Positions 57,502 through 64,000 of a DNA stretch of 64,000 nucleotides are shown here, piece after piece. Below the pieces are notes generated by a model, which made no database searches, was not told the origin of the DNA, and saw only the letters and a list, made by a program, of their open reading frames with translations. Source of the stretch: an uncultured Eubacteriales bacterium. GTDB lineage: Bacteria; Bacillota; Clostridia; Lachnospirales; Lachnospiraceae. Numbering within the stretch: position 1 is the stretch's first letter; every line of letters begins with the position of its first letter. The position numbers and the translations under genes were made by a program. The stretch lies in assembly GCA_949284175.1 (NCBI GenBank), contig CASDVE010000016.1, positions 44,494-108,493 of the forward strand, written 5' to 3'.

Positions 57502-57569
57502 TCTTATTCACGCCAAAACAACGAATTAGAAGCTGTACTTGTAAACATTTAAGATGACTGCTTGCAAAC

Positions 57570-57598
57570 ATGAGAAACTGATAAAATATGTTTCTCAT
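57570..57598. repeat. Solo cap hairpin after bilS
   Basis: ATGAGAAAC (57570-57578) pairs with GTTTCTCAT (57590-57598); same AACGATGAGAAAC module seen at the holA end and in the dispersed repeats. Confidence 0.55.
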
Positions 57599-57604
57599 CG
57601 TTTA

Positions 57605-58117
57605 CTATGAAATGGCATGAAATACGGCTTGTTTTAGTTTGGAAATATCATCCTCATCGGGATGGGTAAGTGCTTGATCAAAATTAGCAATTAACATCTC
57701 ATATTTTTTATCTTCTGGATGTTCTTTTTGTAACATTTCATAACGATTTCTTACAGCCATATTCATCTTTCCTTGACACATATAAGTTCCAATCACACGA
57801 TTGGATGTAGGAAGAATGGTTTTGACGCGATGTAATATCTGTTCAAAATATTCCTCACTAACACCAAATCCCGCAGTCCCAAATAAAAAAATATCTTTCT
57901 CTTCTAAGGATTCTAATAATGTTTTTGTATCCTGATCACAAGTTCCTTTATCCGTCCAAAAGCCAATAAAAACTACATCTGCTTCCTTTGCTTTTTCTGC
58001 TGGAGCTCCATCATATACAAGTTCCTTTTGTTTTTGTTTTAGACATTCTCTTACTTGTTCCCCTAAAAGAGCTGTATTTCCAGTTCGACTACTTATAGAA
58101 ATTGAATATTTTTTCAT
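57605..58117 (-). CDS. bilS: Flavodoxin-like protein BilS
   Basis: 170 residues. Flavodoxin fold: an SISSRTGNTALLGEQV phosphate-binding loop at the N-terminus replaces the classic T/S-x-T-G-x-T, and FLFGTAGFGVSEEYFEQIL follows. Such proteins carry electrons on FMN. It lies 18 bp after bilR and is the third gene of bilQRS; in described bilirubin-reducing gut bacteria the flavodoxin-like BilS accompanies BilR and likely supplies reducing equivalents. Assignment rests on context plus fold. Confidence 0.82.
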   Translation of the reverse strand: MKKYSISISSRTGNTALLGEQVRECLKQKQKELVYDGAPAEKAKEADVVFIGFWTDKGTCDQDTKTLLESLEEKDIFLFGTAGFGVSEEYFEQILHRVKTILPTSNRVIGTYMCQGKMNMAVRNRYEMLQKEHPEDKKYEMLIANFDQALTHPDEDDISKLKQAVFHAIS

Positions 58118-58135
58118 AATCTCTCTCCTATCTTT

Positions 58136-59242
58136 TCATACTTTATCTTCATAAATGCAATGAACACCCAAATGTTCTTTCATTCCTCCAAGACATTTTT
58201 TATTACAACGAATGCAATAATGAATAGTGTCCTCCTCTCCATTTTTTACCTTTTCCACCCACTCTGGATCTGCAATCAGTTGTCTGCAAAGAGCAACGAA
58301 ATCCACACGATGATTTTCTAACTGCTGTTCAATAAATGCCGGTGTTGAAAGAGCTCCAACTCCACAAATTGGCAATTTTGTATACTTTCTCACCTCATCA
58401 CAAAACGTTAAAAAACACCCCTCCTCTTTAAAATACGGATGGTTTCTAGGAGGAATTGTATCGCTTAATTCTGAATGATTGGCAAGTGTAACATGAAAAC
58501 TTGTAACGCCTGCATCTTCCAACATAGGAACGGCATTTTTTATTTCTTCCACAGTGATCCCCGCATTACCATAATGAGGCTCTTCCATTCGAACCGCTAG
58601 TTTATAATCAATTGGTATTCCTTTCACCGCTTTCCTCACTTCTTGAATTGCCTCTAACGCAAAACGAAGTCGATTGCTTAATGTTCCTCCATAACGATCG
58701 TTTCTTTTATTGAATACCGTAGAGCTAAAACTTCCACACATCCGATCTCCATGAATCTGTATCATGTCAAAGCCTGCTGTTATGGCTAACTTTGCGGTGG
58801 TACCAAAGGCTTTTATTATCCTTTCTATTTGTTCTATCGGCAAGCTAGAAATATAAGGAGAAACTGCATCATTCAAACGTTTTCTCAATTCATCCTTTGT
58901 CATCTCTCCTGTTTTTACTTTTGAAATGTATGGCATAATGGCTGAAATATCCGAATCCGACATATAAAGCTGTGCACAGGCTTTTGCACCATTTTTATGA
59001 ATCACATCCACGATTCTTTCATAATACCCAAACCCTTCTTCTGTATGAAGGCACATTCCTCTTGTTGGCATAACAGATACATCTCCTATGATAACCATAG
59101 AAACTCCACCTTTAGCAATATTTCCTATCTTTTTTTTGTATTCCTCTTCCTCCATACCCATGGAAGTCGGTGCAAAAATAATTCTATTTTTTAGTGTCAA
59201 AGTTCCCAAGTCTATTGGTGATTGCATAATCTCGTACATCAT
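58136..59242 (-). CDS. bilR: Bilirubin reductase BilR (Old Yellow Enzyme family)
   Basis: 368 residues. FMN-dependent TIM-barrel reductase: PIDLGTLTLKNRIIFAPTSM at the N-terminus, NKRNDRYGGTLSNRLRFALEAI in the barrel. The active-site segment is IQIHGDRMCGSF, with HGDR at 164-167 where ordinary family members have HGAHGYL; HGDR is the hallmark reported for bilirubin reductases. A C-terminal CIRCNKKC...C motif could bind a 4Fe-4S cluster, but the FAD/NADPH domain of long dienoyl-CoA-reductase relatives is absent, consistent with electron supply by BilS. Would reduce bilirubin toward urobilinogen. AAGGAG stands five bases before ATGATG; overlaps bilQ by 59 bp. Confidence 0.88.
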   Translation of the reverse strand: MMYEIMQSPIDLGTLTLKNRIIFAPTSMGMEEEEYKKKIGNIAKGGVSMVIIGDVSVMPTRGMCLHTEEGFGYYERIVDVIHKNGAKACAQLYMSDSDISAIMPYISKVKTGEMTKDELRKRLNDAVSPYISSLPIEQIERIIKAFGTTAKLAITAGFDMIQIHGDRMCGSFSSTVFNKRNDRYGGTLSNRLRFALEAIQEVRKAVKGIPIDYKLAVRMEEPHYGNAGITVEEIKNAVPMLEDAGVTSFHVTLANHSELSDTIPPRNHPYFKEEGCFLTFCDEVRKYTKLPICGVGALSTPAFIEQQLENHRVDFVALCRQLIADPEWVEKVKNGEEDTIHYCIRCNKKCLGGMKEHLGVHCIYEDKV

Positions 59243-59654
59243 CTTGCTCCTTCTTTATTATCTTATCTAAAAGTAAATGCAGTGTTTCTTTTTCATCCTT
59301 TGTCATATCATTTAATACTTGTTCTTCCCATTCCTCAAACAATAGATAAACTCGTTCAAATGCCTCTCTTCCTTTTTCCGTAAGACAAAGCACTTGACTT
59401 CTGCGATCTATGTTCGATCTTTCTTTTTTTACAAAGCCTCCCTTTACAAGTTTATCAATACTTCTTGTGGTATGCCCTGTGTCCATACGAATTGCAGTGG
59501 ATAATTCTCCCGGAGAACAAGGTTCATGCTTTCCTATGTAAATAATGAAAAACATAAGCCCAATAGAAAGTCCCATCTTCTGCAACCGTTCATTACAAAA
59601 ATTAGTAAACTGCTTTTTTAATATCAAAACCTGATAAACAAATGATGCTTCCAA
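59184..59654 (-). CDS. bilQ: MarR-family regulator BilQ
   Basis: 156 residues from a TTG start (59654) with AAAGGAGGG seven bases before. Winged-helix MarR core: HEPCSPGELSTAIRMDTGHTTRSIDKLVKGG and RRSQVLCLTEKGREAFE. Presumably represses its own operon until a ligand binds. The gene heads bilQRS; its operator is visible over the promoter. Its last 59 bp overlap bilR out of frame, which suggests translational coupling. Ligand (bilirubin or a related pigment) is inference. Confidence 0.85.
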   Translation of the reverse strand: MEASFVYQVLILKKQFTNFCNERLQKMGLSIGLMFFIIYIGKHEPCSPGELSTAIRMDTGHTTRSIDKLVKGGFVKKERSNIDRRSQVLCLTEKGREAFERVYLLFEEWEEQVLNDMTKDEKETLHLLLDKIIKKEQDDVRDYAITNRLGNFDTKK

Positions 59655-59669
59655 ATGATACCCTCCTTT

Positions 59670-59713
59670 ATCTGACTAAGTCAGATTTTAAAACTTTTAT
59701 CTGATTTTGTCAA
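59670..59713 (-). promoter_or_regulatory. bilQRS promoter with MarR-type operators
   Basis: Minus strand TTGACA (59713-59708), 17-bp spacer, TAAAAT (59690-59685). Palindrome ATCTGACT-A-AGTCAGAT (59670-59686) overlaps the -10 end and start point. A second, imperfect site TATCTGATTTTGTCA lies in the spacer (59698-59712). Confidence 0.85.
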
Positions 59714-59756
59714 TTAATTTTGTCTAAAGATAAAATTAAGAAAACAGAAAACTTCT

Positions 59757-59784
59757 TTGCTTTATCCAATTAATGTGTTATACT
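59757..59784 (+). promoter_or_regulatory. Promoter of the transporter gene, divergent from bilQ
   Basis: TTGCTT (59757-59762), 16-bp spacer, TATACT (59779-59784). About 45 bp from the bilQ -35, so a bilQ-bound regulator could affect both. Confidence 0.55.
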
Positions 59785-59871
59785 CTTATGCAAACGCAAA
59801 ATTTAATAGAATAAATTCCAGTGTATATATTATTCTAATTAAAATTTCTAAGAAAAAGAGAGGTATCAAAT

Positions 59872-61080
59872 ATGGAAACTTTATGGACACCACTTTTTGC
59901 TTTTATGATTTTCACCTTAGGCTTCGGTCTTCTTGGGGATATTATTTCAAAAAAGACAAAAGCTATTATCTCAGCAATCATCGTTGGATGCACCATTTAT
60001 TTAGTAGGATTTATCAGTGGAATCATTCCAAAAGACGCTGTTGATAACACTGGTCTTCCCGCTATCATGACCAATTTTGGCATTGCTCTTATGATCACCA
60101 ACTTAGGAACTATGATCAACTTAAAGAGCTTAATTCAGGAGTGGAAAACCGTTGTCGTGTCCTGTTTTGGTCTGGTGGGAATCGCTATTGTCGCATTCAC
60201 CATTGGCTCTTGGCTCTTTGGAAGGGATTACGCCCTCACTTCTGCACCACCGCTGTCTGGTGCAATTATTGCCACCGTTTTAACAACTGATGCTGCCAAC
60301 GCAGCAGGACGCCCAGATCTTGCAGCTTTTGCCACTTTGATCTGTGCTATGCAAATGTTCATTGGTCTGCCTCTTGCATCAAAGGCATTAAAGATGGAAG
60401 CAAATCGACTTCTGAATGAAAGCAAGAATGGAATGGCAAACAATACAACCGCAAAAAAAGAGTGGAATTTAAACTTTAAAATTCTCCCTGACACTCCTCA
60501 GTGGATGCAAACACCAGGTATTATTTTATTCAAACTTTCTTTTGTTGCTTGTATCGGAACTTTGTTATCCAACATAACCATGTTTGGCGATCGAACAACC
60601 CCTTTATTGAATGTAAATATTGCCTACTTGCTTTGCGGTATCATTGCAATGGAAATCGGTTTCTTAGAACGAGATGCCCTTGTAAAATCCAATTCTTTTG
60701 GGATTCTCATGCTTGGAACTCTTGCCGTTCTTCCTGGTAACTTTAAATCTGTTACTTTGGATTCTCTGCTTAAGATGTTAACTCCTCTTGTTGGGATGCT
60801 CGTGTTATCCGCTCTTGGTATCATCATTTTATGTGTCATTGCCGGAAAGTTTTTCCACTACTCTCCTGCTATTTCAGCAGCCGTTGGGTTGACAGCTCTT
60901 TTTGGTTATCCATGCACACAGATTATTACGGATGAAGTTGTATCGAGTCTTCCTGTTAGCGATGAAGAAAAAGAAGCCATTCATAATCAACTTCTTCCTA
61001 AAATGTTGATCGCAGGATTTACAACAGTTACTATCGCTTCTGTTATCTTTGCAGGCATTATTATTCCTATGATTTTTTAA
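59872..61080 (+). CDS. Multi-pass membrane transporter (GltS/ESS-like, tentative)
   Basis: 402 residues, about ten to eleven membrane segments in two halves, each with a Gly/Ala/Asn-rich re-entrant-like stretch (GAIIATVLTTDAANAAGRPDLAA; SAAVGLTALFGYPCTQIITDEV), the pattern of sodium-coupled organic-anion carriers such as GltS. Exact family not recognised. AGAGAGG precedes the ATG. Located between the bil operon and two amidohydrolases; uptake of the amidohydrolase substrate is the simplest reading, though a terminator separates them. Confidence 0.7.
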   Translation: METLWTPLFAFMIFTLGFGLLGDIISKKTKAIISAIIVGCTIYLVGFISGIIPKDAVDNTGLPAIMTNFGIALMITNLGTMINLKSLIQEWKTVVVSCFGLVGIAIVAFTIGSWLFGRDYALTSAPPLSGAIIATVLTTDAANAAGRPDLAAFATLICAMQMFIGLPLASKALKMEANRLLNESKNGMANNTTAKKEWNLNFKILPDTPQWMQTPGIILFKLSFVACIGTLLSNITMFGDRTTPLLNVNIAYLLCGIIAMEIGFLERDALVKSNSFGILMLGTLAVLPGNFKSVTLDSLLKMLTPLVGMLVLSALGIIILCVIAGKFFHYSPAISAAVGLTALFGYPCTQIITDEVVSSLPVSDEEKEAIHNQLLPKMLIAGFTTVTIASVIFAGIIIPMIF

Positions 61081-61106
61081 ATTTATTTTTATAAAACAAA
61101 AACCAT

Positions 61107-61147
61107 AAGCCGGAAGAATGTTATATATTGTATTCTTCTGGCTTTTT
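61107..61147 (+). terminator. Terminator after the transporter gene
   Basis: AAGCCGGAAGAAT pairs with ATTCTTCTGGCTT (one G-T), followed by TTTTTC. The two amidohydrolases lie beyond it, so they need read-through or an unseen promoter. Confidence 0.75.
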
Positions 61148-61220
61148 CATCAACCTTTTATTCCCTTTTTATAAAGGAATACAACATAAAATTTTAATCG
61201 AATAAAAAGGAGTTATAACT

Positions 61221-62435
61221 ATGAAAAAATTAATAAGATGTGGTCAGTTTTTCAGCGGAAAAGATGAAACAGTACAAGAAAATATGGCAGTTATCATTGA
61301 TAAAAATAAAATTATCGAAGTTTGTCCTTATAATCAACTTCCTACTTTTGATGGAGAAATCATTGATTTATCCAATCAATTTGTTATGCCTGGCTTAATC
61401 GATGCCCATGTACATATCAATATGAATGGGGAAGCGGATATGATGAATCTTCTCTCCCATACAACCATTGGAGAGCTAACACTCCTTAGTATGAACCATG
61501 CACAAAAAGATTTAATGGCAGGCTTTACTACCCTTCGTGATGAAGGTGCTTATGGCTTTTCTGATGTTTCTTTAAAAAATGCTATCAATTCAGGACTGGT
61601 TGTAGGACCTCGATTGCTCGTTTCTGGTATGTCCATTAGCTCTACTGGCGGTCACGGTGACAATCATTTAACCCCTTATATGACTGGTGGAAGTTTTTCT
61701 ACAATTGTAAATAGCCCATCAGAAGCCAGAAAAGCAGCACGCTATACCTTCAAATATGGAGCAGATCAAATTAAATTGATGGCAACAGGGGGCGTTATCT
61801 CTTTTGGTGATGAACCTGGTGCTCCAGAACTCAGCTTTGAAGAAATGAAAGCCGCCTTAGATATTGCCAATTCTAGAGGAAAATTATCTTCTGCTCATGC
61901 CCACGGAGCGGAAGGAATTAAACTGGCAATTCGTGCAGGAATCACCTCCATTGAACATGGTATGATGATCGATGAAGAAGGCATTGATATGTTGGCTGAA
62001 TATGGTGTATATCTCATTCCAACCATTATCGCAGCATACCGCATTGTAGAATTTGGAGCTCAAAGTGGTATTCCTGCTTGGGCGGTGGAAAAAGCATCCC
62101 GCTGTCTTGAAAATCATGGAACAAACCTTAAAAAAATGATTAAAAAAGGTGTAAAAATTGGTTTTGGTAGTGATGCTGCTACTCCTTATAATAAACATGG
62201 AGAACAGGGATTTGAATTTGAGCTTATGACTCGTTATGGCTTTACTCCAGTACAAACTCTGCTTTGTGCCACAAAAGTAAATTCGGAACTCTTAAAAATG
62301 AACGACAAAATTGGTTCCATCGAAGTTGGAAAATTAGCGGATATTGTTGCTTTTGATAAAAGCCCTCTTTTGGATATTAAGGTTATGACAGATTGTCGCT
62401 TCGTTATGAAGGATGGTGTTGTCTATAAACACTAA
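61221..62435 (+). CDS. Metal-dependent amidohydrolase (Xaa-Pro/Xaa-Arg dipeptidase-like), copy 1
   Basis: 404 residues, no signal peptide. Binuclear amidohydrolase layout: His63 and His65 (LIDAHVHIN), bridging Lys185 (QIKLMATGGVISFGD), His226/228 (SSAHAHGAEG), His246 (SIEHGMM) and Asp318 (GFGSDAATP), a TIM barrel flanked by the N/C-terminal beta sandwich. Closest in look to imidazolonepropionase-like and prolidase-type members (COG1228), which cleave N-acyl or dipeptide bonds. Substrate unknown. AAAGGAG precedes the ATG; 40 bp before its paralog. Confidence 0.88.
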   Translation: MKKLIRCGQFFSGKDETVQENMAVIIDKNKIIEVCPYNQLPTFDGEIIDLSNQFVMPGLIDAHVHINMNGEADMMNLLSHTTIGELTLLSMNHAQKDLMAGFTTLRDEGAYGFSDVSLKNAINSGLVVGPRLLVSGMSISSTGGHGDNHLTPYMTGGSFSTIVNSPSEARKAARYTFKYGADQIKLMATGGVISFGDEPGAPELSFEEMKAALDIANSRGKLSSAHAHGAEGIKLAIRAGITSIEHGMMIDEEGIDMLAEYGVYLIPTIIAAYRIVEFGAQSGIPAWAVEKASRCLENHGTNLKKMIKKGVKIGFGSDAATPYNKHGEQGFEFELMTRYGFTPVQTLLCATKVNSELLKMNDKIGSIEVGKLADIVAFDKSPLLDIKVMTDCRFVMKDGVVYKH

Positions 62436-62475
62436 AAACTAGAACACATGAAATGATAGAAAAGGAGTTACAACA

Positions 62476-63690
62476 ATGAAACAAGTAATACAATGTGGTC
62501 ATTTATTTGATGTAAATGCAAAACAATTTCAAGCAAATGCTTGTATCTATATTTCTGATAATCTCATTGAAAAAGTGGAATACAATGCCCCAATAAAAGA
62601 TGGTTATCAAGTGCTTGATCTATCCAGTAAATATGTGCTTCCTGGATTCATCGATTGCCATCTTCACTTAAATATGAATGGTGAAAATAATTCTTTTGAA
62701 ACCATCGCTTCTGACTTATATGGTGACTTGACATTAAAGGCATATGCGTATGCACAAAAAGATTTAATGGCAGGTTTTACTACACTAAGAGATGAAGGTG
62801 CTGTTGGATACACCGATGTGGCATTAAAAAATATGATCAATCGTGGTGTCGTAAAAGGTCCTCGACTTTTTGTAAGTGGCAAACCACTTGGCACAACGGG
62901 AGGTCATGCGGATTCTCATTTCAACCCTTTTATTACAGGGGAACACAGCCTCGGCATTATTGTAGATGATCCAGATGAGTGCAGAAAAGGCGTTCGTGAA
63001 AATCTAAAGTGGGGAGCGGATCAAATTAAAATTATGGCAACTGGTGGTGTTATCTCTTTTGGTGATGATCCAGGTGCTCCTGAATTTACACAAGAAGAAC
63101 TAAACGCAATCTGCGAAGAGGCAAACCGAAAAGGGCATATCACTTCTGCCCATACCCATGGTGCAAAGGGTATTAAAATGGCAATTCAAGCAGGAATCAC
63201 TTCCATTGAACATGGCACTATGATGGATGAAGAAGGACTTGCTCTTATGTTAGAACATGGAACTTATCTCGTTCCCACTTTGATCGCTGGATACCATATT
63301 ATGATACATGGAGAAGAGGCCGGCATTCCACCATTCGTCATTGAAAAATGTGCTGACGTTGTACAAACTCATACAAAGTCCTTTAAAACAGCTTACGATG
63401 CAGGGGTAAAAATCGCCTTTGGAACCGATACTGGTACTCCATTTAGCTTACATGGTGCACAAGCTGAAGAATTTGAACTCATGGTTCGCCATGGAATGAA
63501 ACCAGTGGATGCTCTACTATCTGCTACCAAAGTTGCCTCTGAACTTTTACACCTTGAACATCAAATCGGCTCCATTGAATCTGGTAAATTCGCAGATATT
63601 ATCGCAGTGGACAAAAACCCACTAGAAGATATTACCACTCTAAAAAATGTTACCTTTGTTATGAAGGATGGCGAAGTGTTCAAACAATAA
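62476..63690 (+). CDS. Metal-dependent amidohydrolase, paralogous copy 2
   Basis: 404 residues, same length and motif order as copy 1: FIDCHLHLN (metal His pair), QIKIMATGGVISFGD (bridging Lys), TSAHTHGAKG, SIEHGTMMDEEG, FGTDTGTPFSLHG (Asp). The first motif has DCH instead of DAH and the Asp segment GTDTGTP instead of GSDAATP. The identical spacing and high similarity show a tandem duplication; divergence around the barrel loops suggests different substrate preference. AAAGGAG before the ATG. Confidence 0.88.
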   Translation: MKQVIQCGHLFDVNAKQFQANACIYISDNLIEKVEYNAPIKDGYQVLDLSSKYVLPGFIDCHLHLNMNGENNSFETIASDLYGDLTLKAYAYAQKDLMAGFTTLRDEGAVGYTDVALKNMINRGVVKGPRLFVSGKPLGTTGGHADSHFNPFITGEHSLGIIVDDPDECRKGVRENLKWGADQIKIMATGGVISFGDDPGAPEFTQEELNAICEEANRKGHITSAHTHGAKGIKMAIQAGITSIEHGTMMDEEGLALMLEHGTYLVPTLIAGYHIMIHGEEAGIPPFVIEKCADVVQTHTKSFKTAYDAGVKIAFGTDTGTPFSLHGAQAEEFELMVRHGMKPVDALLSATKVASELLHLEHQIGSIESGKFADIIAVDKNPLEDITTLKNVTFVMKDGEVFKQ

Positions 63691-63694
63691 TAAG

Positions 63695-63746
63695 GTCTGC
63701 CAACGTGAACATACATGCTCTTGCATGACTCATTGCTTTCTCGTAA
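63695..63746 (+). repeat. Diverged dispersed repeat, copy R5
   Basis: CATGC-TCTT-GCATG hairpin followed by ACTCATTGCTTTCTCGTAAAT, matching the type B layout (ACTCGTTGCCTTCGCGTAAAT). On the minus strand it starts directly behind the T-tract of the hairpin at 63750-63787. Confidence 0.55.
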
Positions 63747-63749
63747 ATA

Positions 63750-63787
63750 AAAAAAGATAGAGATCAAACAAGATCTCTATCTTTTTT
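63750..63787. terminator. Bidirectional terminator
   Basis: AAAAAAGATAGAGATC pairs with GATCTCTATCTTTTTT around AAACAA. Serves the amidohydrolase transcript and possibly the minus-strand transposase. Confidence 0.85.
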
Positions 63788-63798
63788 ATATATCATCA

Positions 63799-63838
63799 GC
63801 CGTGTATCCACATGCCTTTAGGCGTGTGGATACACGGC
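63799..63838. mobile_element. Subterminal hairpin at an IS200/IS605-type end
   Basis: An 18-bp stem (one T-G pair) with a TTTA loop: GCCGTGTATCCACA against TGTGGATACACGGC. It lies 12 bp beyond the tnpA stop, where a hairpin recognised by a Y1 transposase is expected. The exact element boundary is not determined. Confidence 0.55.
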
Positions 63839-63850
63839 GTCACTTTGTCA

Positions 63851-64000
63851 TTAACCTTGATTCTGAATATACTTTTCGATAATCTCTTGTGAAACTTGTC
63901 CTATACTACAAGCAAAATATCCATCAGACCAAAGTATTGGATGTTTCCAATACTGTTTAGACAAGTATTCTTCGTGATGTTTCCACATCTGATATGTACT
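63851..64000 (-). CDS. tnpA: IS200/IS605-family transposase TnpA, C-terminal part (cut by window edge)
   Basis: The minus-strand frame is open to the window edge and ends in 49 residues containing HPILWSDGYFACSIGQVSQE and EKYIQNQG before a stop. This is the conserved C-terminus of the single-strand Y1 (HUH) transposase of IS200-type elements. The catalytic Tyr helix and HUH motif would be upstream, outside the window, so activity cannot be judged. Confidence 0.85.
   Translation of the reverse strand, partial: STYQMWKHHEEYLSKQYWKHPILWSDGYFACSIGQVSQEIIEKYIQNQG

Noticed and set aside
57368..57598. 76-codon minus-strand frame downstream of bilS
   Set aside because: Starts inside a hairpin, runs through a terminator and ends over the CheB-CheR promoter; no ribosome binding site.

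Overview
The window reads as a low-GC, spore-forming, Gram-positive gut anaerobe of the Clostridia, most likely Lachnospiraceae. Support comes from the spore protease gpr and spoIIP, the order rpsT / gpr-spoIIP-lepA-hemW, AT-rich intergenic DNA with consensus SigA promoters, lipoprotein and signal-peptide styles typical of Firmicutes, a bilirubin-reductase operon and very large secreted adhesin-like proteins. No rRNA, tRNA or CRISPR array was seen.

Layout. 1-2.99 kb: end of a membrane pyrophosphatase gene, a headless-looking hypothetical gene and a small secreted Lys-rich protein. 3-10 kb: hemW-lepA, spoIIP, gpr (minus) and rpsT, holA (plus). 10-16.5 kb: one tight minus-strand operon comEA - response regulator - histidine kinase - GerMN lipoprotein - comEC. 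16.5-18.4 kb: a small DMT-type permease and an orphan ABC substrate-binding lipoprotein. 18.4-24.5 kb: arginine biosynthesis, argCJBD diverging from argG, both promoters overlapped by ARG-box-like sequences. 24.5-29.7 kb: a MATE exporter, an Lsa-like ABC-F ribosome-protection gene with a leader-peptide attenuator, and a SulP anion permease. 29.9-41.3 kb: a single 3780-residue secreted protein built of beta-helices, Ig-like, F5/8C and NPCBM modules around a transglutaminase/papain-like Cys-His core. 42-43.7 kb: glpK with a 32-codon ORF in its leader. 44-48.4 kb: two secreted proteins of unknown role. 48.4-57.2 kb: a Sel1-repeat protein with a zinc ribbon, a MraY-like transferase, and a two-gene signalling operon (CheB-CheR fusion plus hybrid histidine kinase). 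57.6-59.7 kb: bilQ-bilR-bilS with a visible MarR-type operator. 59.9-63.7 kb: a membrane transporter and two paralogous amidohydrolases. 63.8-64 kb: the edge of an IS200/IS605-type element.

The most unusual signal is a family of small (~85-95 bp) hairpin-rich repeats found at about 1857, 27636, 29688, 41931 and, diverged, 63695. Four copies start directly behind the T-tract of an intrinsic terminator in the same relative orientation, and one copy is itself interrupted by another behind its own hairpin. Arms change in a compensating way between copies. This looks like a terminator-targeting mini-element. One copy sits in the leader of the antibiotic-inducible-looking ABC-F gene, where a leader peptide (MYINSCR), a 12-bp attenuator and a second terminator are all legible.
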